DNA of 64,000 nt from Pseudoalteromonas sp. R3 (lineage in GTDB: Bacteria > Pseudomonadota > Gammaproteobacteria > Enterobacterales > Alteromonadaceae). A program made the position numbers and the translations under genes. Below, in pieces: positions 28,430-37,248 of this stretch. The stretch is taken from NCBI RefSeq assembly GCF_004014715.1, contig NZ_CP034835.1:3410001-3474000 (forward strand). Direction: 5' to 3'. Numbering within the stretch: position 1 is the stretch's first letter; every line of letters starts with the position of its first letter. The notes beneath the pieces are model-generated. The model did not search any database. It worked only from the letters and a program-made list of their open reading frames with translations, and was not told the DNA's origin.

Positions 28430-28863
28430 TGCAGTTCATATCAGTGCGCATAACTTTATGCTTTCTATTGTTGATTACCTGCACAGCAAAAGCCACCGAT
28501 CCATTGGTTGTCATTGTGCATCGTGATAATCCCAATCAACAGCTGTCTCAATATCAATTAATTGACCTATATATGGGTAAATATGCGGCTTTCCCGGATG
28601 GCACACTGGCCACTGTCCTGGATTATGAACAAGGTCATCCATTACGTGTTGAGTTTCTAACTACACTCACAGGTCGCCCTATGAGTCAGATAAACGCATA
28701 TTGGTCACAAGTAAAATTTAGCGGTAAGGCCTCTTTTCCACAGGCGTATCAGTCAATCGAGGCTATACTTAAAGCGGTCGCATCTACACCAGATGCAATA
28801 GGTTATGTGCCTGAGACGGCACTAACAGAGGACGTCAAAGTGGTGTATCGTTTTGTTCAATAA
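28429..28863 (+). CDS. Small PstS-like periplasmic substrate-binding protein
   Basis: About 144 aa from ATG 28429 (a TTG at 28417 is in frame but lies inside the porin gene). Signal peptide to about residue 22 (FLLLITCTAKA), then PLVVIVHRDNPNQQLS and IDLYMGKYAAFPDG, typical of the truncated phosphate-binding-like domain found as single-domain proteins in proteobacteria. GYVPETAL near the C-terminus is part of that fold. Middle gene of the three-gene module. Confidence 0.8.
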   Translation: MQFISVRITLCFLLLITCTAKATDPLVVIVHRDNPNQQLSQYQLIDLYMGKYAAFPDGTLATVLDYEQGHPLRVEFLTTLTGRPMSQINAYWSQVKFSGKASFPQAYQSIEAILKAVASTPDAIGYVPETALTEDVKVVYRFVQ

Positions 28864-30412
28864 ACACAGTTTGATCACACGGCTAACCCTGCTACTGAGT
28901 CTAATGACGCTGCTCTTCAGTGTGATCTACGCCAAGCTATATTATCGACATGTTTTTGAAGAAGAGCTTGCCCGATCGAGTGGTATCGTTATGCAGATAG
29001 GAAAAACGGTGTCCTCAACTGCGTCTATTGCCGCTTATCTGGAAGACAAAGATTTAGCCACTGAAGTTGTTAATGGGTTGGTCAGCAACGACATTATTCT
29101 ATCTGCTGCTTTGGTTAGTAAAGATACCCTGTTAGCCAAGAGTATATTGCACAGTGGTCCCGGTAGTATTCAGATCAACCTCGTTAATCCCTTTTTTTTA
29201 TCCGAGAACATTGGCACCATACATATTGCACCCAATACACAGATAATCGAGCAAAATGCCCGTAACATTGCATTAGGCGGGGTAAGAACTATGCTTGTCG
29301 TGATCCTGCCCATCATCCTGTTACTAACAACTCTGGTATACTGGCAAGTGACGCGGCCTCTGAACCAGCTAGGCAAGCAGCTGGCCAAGATCCTACCCGG
29401 CAGCGCACAGCGCTTACAGGCTGACAAACACGCCTGTCACAATGAAATTGGCCGCATAGAACTAGGTATCAATAGCCTGCTGGATAAAGCTGAAACCTTA
29501 TTTGAGCAGGAGCGAAGCTTAAGAGCTGAGGTCGTAGAGCTTGAGAAACGCTTTCGGCTGATGTTTGAACAGTCCTCTTCTCCCACCTTGCTCGTCAAAG
29601 ATGAGGGCGATATTTTGTTAATAAACGACGCAGCCAAAGATTTACTTGTGGGTATGGGTGTTGATGTAGACGAACGTTTTCCGGAGAATCTGGGACTATA
29701 CTGTAAAACCCCTGATATTCTGTATACCTTTACCGAAAACAGTATCAAGCAAAAGCAAGTAATGCAGTCTGAATTTGAGTTCGTTAACCCTCTGACTCAG
29801 TCAACCGTGTGGCTTAGTATTATCATGCTCAACACCCTGAGCGACGGTAAATGGTACTTTCAGGTGTTTCTTGCCGACATTACTTTGCGTAAAACCATGT
29901 TGAATCAGCTTAACAAACGTGCTCAGCGGGACAGCCTGACAGGGTTATATAACCGTTACGGCGCGGAGCTTCTGCTGCTCGACTGGATAGACAATCAATA
30001 CACTTTTAGCCTGATGCTGATCGACCTGGATAAGTTTAAGCCCATCAATGACGTTTACGGTCATAATGCCGGAGACGCACTGCTTAAACACATCGCTAAC
30101 CAGCTCTCTGGTGCCATGGATTCAACCGACCTGGTATGTCGCTGGGGAGGCGATGAATTTTTAGTGGCGCGATTGGACATTACACAACAAGACCTCACTC
30201 GTCTTGCCCAAACCCTGCTCGAATCAATCAATCAACCTATGTCCTTTGAGCACCGTGACGGCCAAACAGAGCTGGCAGTGGGTGCCAGTATCGGCATTGC
30301 TCATTTTCCTCAGCACGCGGAAAATCTGAAGGGCCTGGTAGAGTGCGCCGACGTTGCCATGTACAGCATCAAAAAAACATCTCGCAACAATTTCACTTTC
30401 TATTCCAGCTAA
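28853..30412 (+). CDS. Membrane diguanylate cyclase with periplasmic sensor, HAMP, PAS and GGDEF
   Basis: 519 aa, TTG start overlapping the preceding gene by 11 bp. Two spans (about 9-28 and 142-164) enclose a periplasmic domain of about 110 aa (CHASE8-like length), then HAMP (RPLNQLGKQLAKILPG), coiled coil, a PAS-like region (about 230-350) and a GGDEF domain with RDSLTGLYNRYG and an intact RWGGDEFLVAR (about 430-440). Synthesis of c-di-GMP is expected. The binding protein and porin upstream suggest that it reads a periplasmic ligand; this is inferred. Confidence 0.92.
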   Translation: MFNKHSLITRLTLLLSLMTLLFSVIYAKLYYRHVFEEELARSSGIVMQIGKTVSSTASIAAYLEDKDLATEVVNGLVSNDIILSAALVSKDTLLAKSILHSGPGSIQINLVNPFFLSENIGTIHIAPNTQIIEQNARNIALGGVRTMLVVILPIILLLTTLVYWQVTRPLNQLGKQLAKILPGSAQRLQADKHACHNEIGRIELGINSLLDKAETLFEQERSLRAEVVELEKRFRLMFEQSSSPTLLVKDEGDILLINDAAKDLLVGMGVDVDERFPENLGLYCKTPDILYTFTENSIKQKQVMQSEFEFVNPLTQSTVWLSIIMLNTLSDGKWYFQVFLADITLRKTMLNQLNKRAQRDSLTGLYNRYGAELLLLDWIDNQYTFSLMLIDLDKFKPINDVYGHNAGDALLKHIANQLSGAMDSTDLVCRWGGDEFLVARLDITQQDLTRLAQTLLESINQPMSFEHRDGQTELAVGASIGIAHFPQHAENLKGLVECADVAMYSIKKTSRNNFTFYSS

Positions 30413-30457
30413 AATGCTTGTGCCGCTATAATGCTTTTCTGTTTGCCCTCATTCAGA

Positions 30458-30964
30458 CTAGAACTTCTCCAATAAAGAAGCGTCATATTGAGCTAAGTCT
30501 AGCGTCACCTGATACTGTTTAGTCAGCGCATCAAGCTCAGCCTGCCAAATACCCAACTCTTCCATAGTCAGCGTATTGTCGTCGAGCTGCCATAACTGGC
30601 GTGAACCACTGTAACTAAACTGCATTGCTAGCATGGCATCTACATCGCCTTGTTGCGCAGCTGCTTTTACTTTGGCCATTTTCCGGGTGACTTTATTAAG
30701 AGCTTGCTTAAGTTGCCAAACATAATTCACTTCATACATAAATGGGTGATGCTGCACCTGTTTAAGGACCGCAGCGATGATCACACACGTCAGCACCACC
30801 CCAGTCAGGTTCCAGTGAAAATGACTGCCATCCGGATCCGGGAAAGCAACAATCAAAATCCGGGCGAACCCTAAGCTGCCCGCCACCAAAGCTACAATGC
30901 AGGCCGCGATTACTATGTTCAGGTGTTTTCTGTAACGTGTCTTATCTATGTCCAGTAGTTGCAT
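30458..30964 (-). CDS. DUF3087-like two-span membrane protein
   Basis: 168 aa from ATG 30964, supported by GGGAG 5 bp upstream; an upstream in-frame start at 31003 lacks such support. It begins MQLLDIDKTRYRKHLNIV, with two spans (about 15-37 and 50-70) and a charged helical cytoplasmic domain. I take it as DUF3087 from memory; function unknown. Converges with the diguanylate cyclase gene. Confidence 0.7.
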   Translation of the reverse strand: MQLLDIDKTRYRKHLNIVIAACIVALVAGSLGFARILIVAFPDPDGSHFHWNLTGVVLTCVIIAAVLKQVQHHPFMYEVNYVWQLKQALNKVTRKMAKVKAAAQQGDVDAMLAMQFSYSGSRQLWQLDDNTLTMEELGIWQAELDALTKQYQVTLDLAQYDASLLEKF

Positions 30965-31165
30965 CTTTTCTCCCACATGCCGTAAAACTATCAAGCCAAT
31001 CAAGCCATAAAGCGCGATTCAGTCTCTTATGATGACCTGATAGTCAGGTAAATCTGTTTCACTATTTTGCGCATTCTAACGTAATCGGAAAAAAAAAACG
31101 CTAACTAGTTCACCCCTTTTTGACCTCAGCACCGTTTTATAGGTAAATCATCAAGGAGTATGCCC

Positions 31166-31813
31166 ATGAACGGTCAATTTTTAGCAGAACAATCACCTCG
31201 CCCCTATCAAACACTGAATAAGGTTTTACTGTCATTTATAGGTGCCTGTGCCGTCACCTTCGCTGCGTTTGCCTTTATGCAGCACCTGATCAGTCAGGAC
31301 CTGGAGTTTAAACAAAGTCCGATCACTTATACGCCAGTTTTTCTGCCTGAAGTAAAACAAGATAGTCCGGTCGAAACCAAAAGGCCCCTGCCACCCCCGC
31401 CTAAACCTGCACCTAAAGCGCCGCCTAAGCCGACGCTGAATGCAGAAGTCCCCCCCATGGCATTCAACGGGCTAGGTAGCGCACCAATTGTCGAAACCGG
31501 TCCGATACAAATGGGCTCATCAATGCAACCATCAGATATGCAGGCCACACCTATCGTACGAGTCGAGCCACGCTACCCGGTCACCGCTGCGCGAGATGGC
31601 ACACAAGGCTGGGTTGAACTGCATTTTACAATTTCAGAAACAGGGACCGTCATCGACGCCAGGGTTGCCAATGCAGAACCCAAACGCGTGTTCAACCGTG
31701 AAGCACTAAAAGCGTTAAAACGCTGGAAATATAGACCCCAAATCATCAATGGTCAGCCTCAACCAATGCCCGGACAAAAAGTCGTGCTGGAGTTCAAGCT
31801 CGACCAGAATTAA
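31166..31813 (+). CDS. tonB: TonB family energy transducer
   Basis: 215 aa from ATG 31166, which has AAGGAG 7 bp upstream; the ATG at 31160 is too close to it. N-terminal span (about 20-42), proline-rich periplasmic linker (RPLPPPPKPAPKAPPKP), then a TonB C-terminal domain (RVEPRYPVTAARDGTQGWVE; LKALKRWKYRPQIING). It couples the proton-motive force to outer-membrane receptors. No exbBD genes are adjacent. It heads a module with a sigma factor and an anti-sigma-like gene. Confidence 0.88.
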   Translation: MNGQFLAEQSPRPYQTLNKVLLSFIGACAVTFAAFAFMQHLISQDLEFKQSPITYTPVFLPEVKQDSPVETKRPLPPPPKPAPKAPPKPTLNAEVPPMAFNGLGSAPIVETGPIQMGSSMQPSDMQATPIVRVEPRYPVTAARDGTQGWVELHFTISETGTVIDARVANAEPKRVFNREALKALKRWKYRPQIINGQPQPMPGQKVVLEFKLDQN

Positions 31814-31887
31814 TATCAAGGTTGTGCACCAGCGCAAATCTGTCTGGTGCACTTGTTGGGCGCACAAATAACAATAAGGAACTGCCT

Positions 31888-32442
31888 ATGCTACTTGCTC
31901 TAAAAAACTGGCTGACGGCAACTGAACCGGAGCCAGCGGATCCATTACATGCATTTAAACTGAGCGGAGAGAATAAGTATCTTGAACTGGCTATAGACAA
32001 ATACAACCATGATTTATATCACTTTCTACTTACCCAAAGTGACAGTGAACTGGCTAAAGATGTGTGTCAGAAAACCTGGCTGACCGTTGTAGAGAAACGC
32101 CAGGCATATCATACCAGTCAGGCGCCCAAGGCCTTTTTGTTCAAAGTGGCCAGAAACGCGCTGATTGATGAGCTACGTCGACAAAAAAAGTTAGCTTATA
32201 TGGAGAGCCCAGAACAGCACATGCCTGCTCAGGCAGAACACGAAACACGCTCACATCAACCCTTGTACAACGCAATTCTGTCGCTGCCTTTAGCGCAAAG
32301 AGAAGCAATAAGCCTGCAACTGGAAGGGTTTTCCCTGCAACAGATTGCCAGTATTACGGATTCTGCACAGGAAACCATCAAAACCAGGCTCCGCTATGCA
32401 CGGGCCGCGCTGAAAAACGAATTAGGAGCAGATGATGAATGA
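31888..32442 (+). CDS. ECF-type RNA polymerase sigma factor
   Basis: 184 aa from ATG 31888 (AAGGA 7 bp upstream). Region 2 is seen in KDVCQKTWLTVVEKRQAY and FKVARNALIDELRRQKK, and region 4 in LPLAQREAISLQLEGFSLQQ and ETIKTRLRYARAALK. Region 3 is missing, as in ECF sigma factors. Its 3' end overlaps the next gene by 8-11 bp, the usual arrangement for a sigma/anti-sigma pair. Confidence 0.88.
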   Translation: MLLALKNWLTATEPEPADPLHAFKLSGENKYLELAIDKYNHDLYHFLLTQSDSELAKDVCQKTWLTVVEKRQAYHTSQAPKAFLFKVARNALIDELRRQKKLAYMESPEQHMPAQAEHETRSHQPLYNAILSLPLAQREAISLQLEGFSLQQIASITDSAQETIKTRLRYARAALKNELGADDE

Positions 32443-33037
32443 CAAATCACCAACTGATCAGCTCAGGCAAGCTTATCAGCAAGCCAAAGAACAGAACAAG
32501 CCGCCAGCATTTGAGCAGCGACACCTAAAACACATTTGTCGCGCTGCGAATTCTAATAGCAGGCCGATAAGCTGGTGGCAAAGAAGCCAGTGGATCCTGG
32601 CATGTGGTGCACTCATAGTGCTGGCTACCGTCATGGTCACCCAGGAACAAACCCAACATACAGCTTTGCCTGTATACGCCCTGAGTTTTGATGACTATGA
32701 GCAGGTCGAAACCCATAGTGTTGAGCAGGGTCATTATGTCACTCATATTCGGGAACAAAAACAAGCGCTTGATAAGCACTTTGACCAACAGCATCAGCAG
32801 CTCAGGGAACAACGCTTTTATGGCCGACTGGTTCACAGTGATAAGGATACTTGGTTTGTTGCCGACTGCCGTAGTAAAACCTTATTAGAAATTAAACAGT
32901 CGGTGCTGGTGGCATTGCAAGATGGAACCAGATTGCCTGAGCTGTCACAGGGTCAGATGTTGGCGCTGGACAAAAACACCGAGGGTCATTTAACGACCAT
33001 CATACCAGCCCCAAGCAGCGTGTATGCCTGCCCTTAA
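32432..33037 (+). CDS. Single-span membrane protein, probable anti-sigma factor
   Basis: 201 aa (ATG 32432 or 32435). A Gln/Lys-rich cytoplasmic N-terminus, one span at about 48-66 (WILACGALIVLATVMV), then a periplasmic domain. No zinc-binding HxxxCxxC motif is seen. Its place as the overlapping gene after an ECF sigma factor and its topology suggest it holds the sigma factor at the membrane; this is inference from context. Confidence 0.65.
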   Translation: MMNDKSPTDQLRQAYQQAKEQNKPPAFEQRHLKHICRAANSNSRPISWWQRSQWILACGALIVLATVMVTQEQTQHTALPVYALSFDDYEQVETHSVEQGHYVTHIREQKQALDKHFDQQHQQLREQRFYGRLVHSDKDTWFVADCRSKTLLEIKQSVLVALQDGTRLPELSQGQMLALDKNTEGHLTTIIPAPSSVYACP

Positions 33038-33038
33038 C

Positions 33039-33064
33039 TTCGCCAGCCTCGTTCGGCTGGCGAA
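33039..33064. terminator. Bidirectional hairpin between anti-sigma-like gene and antiporter
   Basis: TTCGCCAGCC, 6-nt loop, GGCTGGCGAA: a perfect 10-bp stem immediately after the stop of the sigma module, and 9 bp before the convergent antiporter stop. T-runs are absent. Confidence 0.6.
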
Positions 33065-33072
33065 TGGACACC

Positions 33073-34449
33073 CTAAATCATCACAACGCTGGCAATGAAG
33101 AAACTGATCAATGCCAGCACTCCGCCCACCATTGCATATGGAAGCTGAGTTTTAACATGGGTCAGCAGGTCACACCCTGAAGCCAGTGCAGAGACCGCAC
33201 TGGTGTCTGAGATCGGAGAGCAATGATCGCCAAAAATCCCGCCACTGAGAATCGCACCCACAACCAGAGACGGTGGTAACCCCAGAGTCTGGATCAATGG
33301 CACACCGATGGGGATCAAAATCGCGAAGGTTCCCCAGGACGTACCTGTGGTAAAAGACATCACTGCCCCGGTTAAGAACAACACAGGCACAATAAAGTAT
33401 AAAGGTAAGTAATCACCCACTAACGATGCCACGAATACACCTGTACCTAACTCTTTTAGGCTTGCACCCAAAGTCAGAGACAGCAAAACAATACTGACCA
33501 AAGGCAGTAGTTCGCCCATACCTTTAAAGCCCACATCAACCAATTGCTGATGAGTAAAATGGCGCGCCTTGAGTAGCAGTAAGTAAGCTACCGCAGTTGC
33601 CAGGACCGTGGCATACAAGACCGATTTAGAGCCGCTGCCCTGAGCCAGTTCTCCACCACCTGTCCACAACATAAAACCCAACATACTGATGATAAGCGTT
33701 GCCAGAGGCACTAACATAAAGCGTGCCTTACTGGCGGCTGGGCCCTTGTCAATTTCCTGGTCCTGCTTTGCCAGTGCTTGCTCCGCTACTTTCATCGGGC
33801 CGTGTACTTTGTCGAAAACAATGGTGTAAAAGACGATAAGCAATGCGATGATGGCGTAAAAATTAAAGGCCACACTACCCCATAAAATACTGACAGCCGA
33901 CTGCTCAAGCTCATAGTTACTCAGCAGGCCCAGTACGTAAGCGCCCCAGCCATTGAGCAGAATAAGAATACACACGGGAGCACTGGTACTGTCTATAATA
34001 TAAGCAAGTCGTGCACGGCTCATTTTAAACTTGTCAAACAGACCCCTGGATACGATCCCTGAAGTCAGCACACTCATGTTCGACTCTATGAACACAGCCA
34101 TACCAGTGAACATAGTCAGCAGACCTACCTGGCGTTTGTTCTTTGCCACCCCGATATTCAGCAGTTTGTTAACCGTTGCCCCGACTCCCCCTGACTCTCT
34201 GATGTATGCCAGCAGCGCACCAATAACGATACTAAACAACAGGATCCGACTGTTTCCAGGAGAGGTTGCCACGCTCACGATGCGCTCAATACTATTAATA
34301 AAGGTGGTAAAAAGCGCATTACCCTCACCATTGAGGGCAAGCAGAAATTCTGAAGAGATCAACGCCAGGATCAGCGCCACAATGACCTCTTTACGCCAGA
34401 ACACCACGGCAATGGCTATTAAAGGCGGTAAAATCGAATACCAGGACAT
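33073..34449 (-). CDS. NhaC-type Na+/H+ antiporter family permease
   Basis: 458 aa from ATG 34449, which follows TAGGGAA closely; the frame is open 72 bp further but without a Shine-Dalgarno sequence. About eleven spans; FTGMAVFIESNMSVLTSGIV and MSFTTGTSWGTFAILIPIGV, with GDHCSPISDTSAVSALASGC, are hallmark motifs of the NhaC-like antiporter group (which also includes amino-acid antiporters). It lies divergent to an RpiR regulator that may control it. Confidence 0.87.
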   Translation of the reverse strand: MSWYSILPPLIAIAVVFWRKEVIVALILALISSEFLLALNGEGNALFTTFINSIERIVSVATSPGNSRILLFSIVIGALLAYIRESGGVGATVNKLLNIGVAKNKRQVGLLTMFTGMAVFIESNMSVLTSGIVSRGLFDKFKMSRARLAYIIDSTSAPVCILILLNGWGAYVLGLLSNYELEQSAVSILWGSVAFNFYAIIALLIVFYTIVFDKVHGPMKVAEQALAKQDQEIDKGPAASKARFMLVPLATLIISMLGFMLWTGGGELAQGSGSKSVLYATVLATAVAYLLLLKARHFTHQQLVDVGFKGMGELLPLVSIVLLSLTLGASLKELGTGVFVASLVGDYLPLYFIVPVLFLTGAVMSFTTGTSWGTFAILIPIGVPLIQTLGLPPSLVVGAILSGGIFGDHCSPISDTSAVSALASGCDLLTHVKTQLPYAMVGGVLALISFFIASVVMI

Positions 34450-34634
34450 AGGTTCCCTATTACTAATTATTAGCTCAAGCTGTAAACCCGTTAGCTTAAA
34501 TAGTTGCGTGGAAAAATCCAAGCTTTTCCCAGCTGAATTTACAAACGCAACAAAAAGAACTTATTTAGGTACCAACCAGATCAAAAAGCGCAATAATATA
34601 TCTTTCCGATCTATCACATTGTCATCTTTGAACC

Positions 34635-34640
34635 TATAAT
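34635..34640 (+). promoter_or_regulatory. Candidate -10 box of the RpiR regulator
   Basis: Perfect TATAAT directly before an ATG at 34641. If used, transcription starts after 34641, which excludes that ATG and favours GTG 34671 or ATG 34680. A matching -35 is not obvious. Confidence 0.4.
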
Positions 34641-34679
34641 ATGGACATCTCTGTTAATACAGGTTACCAAGTGAAGCGC

Positions 34680-35528
34680 ATGTCTACTTTTATTAAAATA
34701 AAGGCATTAAGGCCAACTCTCTCACAAAGTGAGGCAAAACTCGCCGACTTTACCCTTAGTTCGGGGACTCAGATACGTACCTTGTCGTCTATTGAGCTAG
34801 CCAAAGCAGCCGGAGTCAGTCAGTCAAGTGTCGTAAAGTTTGCACAAAAATTAGGTTATCGGGGATTCCCGGCGTTCAAACTCGCCGTTGTGGATGCTCT
34901 GAATGAACAAGCATCAACTCAGGAGTCTCGCTCTATACAGTTTGAGCAAAATGACTCTTTGGCGGATATCAGTGAAAAGCTCATTGCCAATCAGCACAAA
35001 ACACTGACCGCTACACAAAAGCTCAATAATGGTTCAGAGTTTGAACGTACGGTGCAAGTTCTAAAAAGCGCACGTAAAGTACTGATCTGCGCAAAGGGTG
35101 CGTCAGGGTCTGTCGCCCAGGACTTTGCATTCAAACTGCAAAAGGTGGGGATTTCAGCAGTCTGCCATAGTGATGAATATAGCGCTGCCAGCTATATTGC
35201 CTCACTGGGGAAAGAAGATTTACTAATAGTTATCAGTAACTCTGGGCAGACCAAGGCACTGCTTAAACTAGCCGAACAAGCAAAATTAAATGAGTGTCGT
35301 TTATTTGCTATTACTCGGTATGGCGACTCTCAACTGAGCGAAGTAGCCGATCATGTTCTGTACACTGTTCAGGAAACGGAACCAGTTAACCACAGTGCAA
35401 TACTGACGCGTGCATCACAGTGCTATCTGATAGATACGCTTTTTGTCTCTCTGGCACACTCTAATTTGCATTGGCAACGCCGCATTGACCGGGCCAATGA
35501 TAATATGCGTGCTATTTATCACGACTAA
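34680..35528 (+). CDS. MurR/RpiR family transcriptional regulator
   Basis: 282 aa from ATG 34680 (GTG 34671 possible). N-terminal HTH_6 domain (LSQSEAKLADFTLSS; VSQSSVVKFAQKLGYRGFPA), then a SIS sugar-isomerase-fold effector domain (ICAKGASGSVAQDFAFKLQ; LIVISNSGQTKALLKLA). RpiR/MurR proteins sense sugar phosphates such as MurNAc-6-phosphate. Convergent neighbour is a NamZ-like muramidase 7 bp away and divergent neighbour an antiporter, consistent with amino-sugar metabolism. Confidence 0.9.
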   Translation: MSTFIKIKALRPTLSQSEAKLADFTLSSGTQIRTLSSIELAKAAGVSQSSVVKFAQKLGYRGFPAFKLAVVDALNEQASTQESRSIQFEQNDSLADISEKLIANQHKTLTATQKLNNGSEFERTVQVLKSARKVLICAKGASGSVAQDFAFKLQKVGISAVCHSDEYSAASYIASLGKEDLLIVISNSGQTKALLKLAEQAKLNECRLFAITRYGDSQLSEVADHVLYTVQETEPVNHSAILTRASQCYLIDTLFVSLAHSNLHWQRRIDRANDNMRAIYHD

Positions 35529-35535
35529 AAGCATG

Positions 35536-36705
35536 TTATCGTTCATAAAGCAGGTAAGGCAGGCGGCGTGTCTTAAACGTCTGTACTTCCTGCTGCCAGA
35601 TGGCTTCGATCTGGTGTGCTTTAAGGCCTTGTGCCAGTGCCAGACGGACCACATCGGTTCCTGCCAGCTTGTCAAAAAAACCAGGAGAGTTAATCAGCAC
35701 TTCACTGTGCTGCGCAAAAGCAGCTTGTGCCTGCACTAACCAGTCTAACGAGAATCCTCGCTGTTCAGAATGCCGCAGATCTGTGGCGTATACGGCCTTT
35801 CCCTGTAACTTAGGATGAGCTGCGACACCCTGTATAGCACGCGGTGTAAAGGCCAATGAGCCAAGCCTGATTTGGTCGTGGCCAAAAACCTGGAATGGAA
35901 AATCACTCCCTCTTCCCACAGATACACGCGTAGCCTCAAATAAACACAAAGACGGGTAAAGGTGTATTGCCTGTTGATTGGGTAAATTGGGACTCGGTGC
36001 GATAGGCAGCACATACTCATGCTGAGCACTGTATTGTGCAACGGGAACCACTGTCAGATTAAGTGCTCCATCACCATCAAACCACCTTTCACCCACTATC
36101 ATACGTGCCAGCTCACCCAGTGTCATTCCATGTAAAATCGGCACCGGGACCATGCCGACAAAGGAACGAAAGTGATTATCCAGAACTGGACCTTCAACGT
36201 AGGCAATATTGGGGTTTGGTCGGTCTAATACCAGGTAACTGAGGCCATTTTGCTGCGCCGCTTCCATAGTCAGGAACATAGTACTGAGGTAAGTGTAAAA
36301 ACGCACACCGACATCCTGGATATCAAATACCAGAATATCAATGTCGATGAGTTGTTCAGGTTTAGGTTTTTTATTGGCACCATATAGAGAAACGATTGGC
36401 ACCCCTGTTTTCGTATCCTTGCCATCACTAATGTAAACACCTGCTCCCCTGTCCCCTCTGAAGCCATGTTCAGGAGCAAAGATCCGAACCACATTTACCT
36501 GATTGTCTGTCAGGTAATCCAGCAAGTGTTGATCATGTACTCGCGCACTTTGGTTGACAACCAGACCCACCCGTTTGCCTGCTAGCAAAGGCAGGTATTT
36601 GTCACCGCGCTCGGCACCCACTTGAATGGCGTCGACCTGCAATGACAAAACAAGTGTGATGAAGCTGATAACAAGTATCAGGAAAGAATATATAGGCTGG
36701 CGCAC
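35536..36705 (-). CDS. DUF1343 protein, NamZ-like exo-beta-N-acetylmuramidase
   Basis: 389 aa from GTG 36705, which has AGGA 6 bp upstream; upstream in-frame starts (ATG 36762, TTG 36768) would add an odd basic extension. N-terminal signal or anchor (FLILVISFITLVLSLQVDA), then RVGLVVNQSARVHDQHLLDY, FAPEHGFRGDRGAG, VPIVSLYG, LVFDIQDVGVRFYTYLSTM and LDRPNPN, the DUF1343 core. NamZ of Bacillus removes terminal MurNAc from peptidoglycan fragments. Here it is likely periplasmic. The adjacent RpiR-type regulator supports a peptidoglycan-recycling role. Confidence 0.88.
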   Translation of the reverse strand: MRQPIYSFLILVISFITLVLSLQVDAIQVGAERGDKYLPLLAGKRVGLVVNQSARVHDQHLLDYLTDNQVNVVRIFAPEHGFRGDRGAGVYISDGKDTKTGVPIVSLYGANKKPKPEQLIDIDILVFDIQDVGVRFYTYLSTMFLTMEAAQQNGLSYLVLDRPNPNIAYVEGPVLDNHFRSFVGMVPVPILHGMTLGELARMIVGERWFDGDGALNLTVVPVAQYSAQHEYVLPIAPSPNLPNQQAIHLYPSLCLFEATRVSVGRGSDFPFQVFGHDQIRLGSLAFTPRAIQGVAAHPKLQGKAVYATDLRHSEQRGFSLDWLVQAQAAFAQHSEVLINSPGFFDKLAGTDVVRLALAQGLKAHQIEAIWQQEVQTFKTRRLPYLLYER

Positions 36706-36783
36706 AAAATTCCTGCTGAGAAAAACAAAGAATGCGAGAATTGTGTGTCGCTCCCCCCTCATTTGCAACTATTTAAGTTAGAG

Positions 36784-37165
36784 TGAAGCAAGGCCGACGA
36801 TTAATTATCGTCGCAGCTTGCCGAACGCGAGGCTTGGAAGTCGATAACACGGGTCAGGAGTCCTCCACACGGATGTGTTTCCACTCGTACCAAGGCAAAC
36901 CTCAAATTTCAGATACAAATAAACCGACTATCGTCGGTTGATTGCTCACCTCTTGAAGAAGAAGTGGCGGAGGTGGGTGAGGCAAGACCGAAGCACTGCT
37001 TCGCAGCTTGCTGAACGCGAGACATGGAAGTCGATCACACGCGTTACGCGCCGGTAGCCCTTCACACGGACGTGTGTCCACTCGTACCAAATTACCTAAA
37101 TTACAGGCACAAAAAAACCGACTCTCGTCGGTTGATTGCTCACTTTTCCGGAATTCAAGAAAAAG
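36784..37165 (-). repeat. Two ~190-bp structured repeats downstream of the tRNA-Arg array
   Basis: Unit A (about 36784-36964) and unit B (about 36965-37165) share GCAGCTTG-GAACGCGAG, an ACACGGA-TGTGT hairpin, CCACTCGTACCAA, and the terminator AACCGAC/GTCGGTT followed by TGATTGCTCAC. Spacing of shared blocks is 190-194 bp. Each unit touches a tRNA-end-like TGGCGG (36965, 37166). A hairpin at the same position differs in sequence but is kept: CGACGAT/ATCGTCG (36795-36813) in A, CGAAGC/GCTTCG (36989-37003) in B. These compensatory changes argue for RNA-level structure. No protein is evident. Confidence 0.8.
37109..37133 (-). terminator. Intrinsic terminator in repeat unit B
   Basis: Minus strand: AACCGAC, loop GAGA, GTCGGTT followed by TTTTT. 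Unit A has the same stem at 36922-36939 with a weaker T-run. Together they would end the Ser/Arg tRNA transcript. Confidence 0.8.
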
Positions 37166-37248
37166 TGGCGGTCGCGGGACGTACTTTATGGAGAGTGAAC
37201 CTCCGACTTCCTGAATCCGATTCTTTTTATTTAACCACTCAAGAGAAG
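37166..37248 (-). repeat. tRNA-Arg-derived remnant with expanded T-loop (copy 1)
   Basis: Read on the minus strand: GTCGGAGGTTC (tRNA-Arg T-arm), an insert of about 17 nt (ACTCTCCATAAAGTACG), then TCCCGCGACCGCCA (acceptor end with CCA). The 5' two thirds of the tRNA are replaced by unrelated AT-rich sequence. It sits directly downstream of the last intact tRNA-Arg. Confidence 0.8.

Noticed and set aside
34450..34521. N-terminal extension of the NhaC-type antiporter
   Set aside because: No ribosome binding site, and ATG 34449 gives a normal start directly before the first span.
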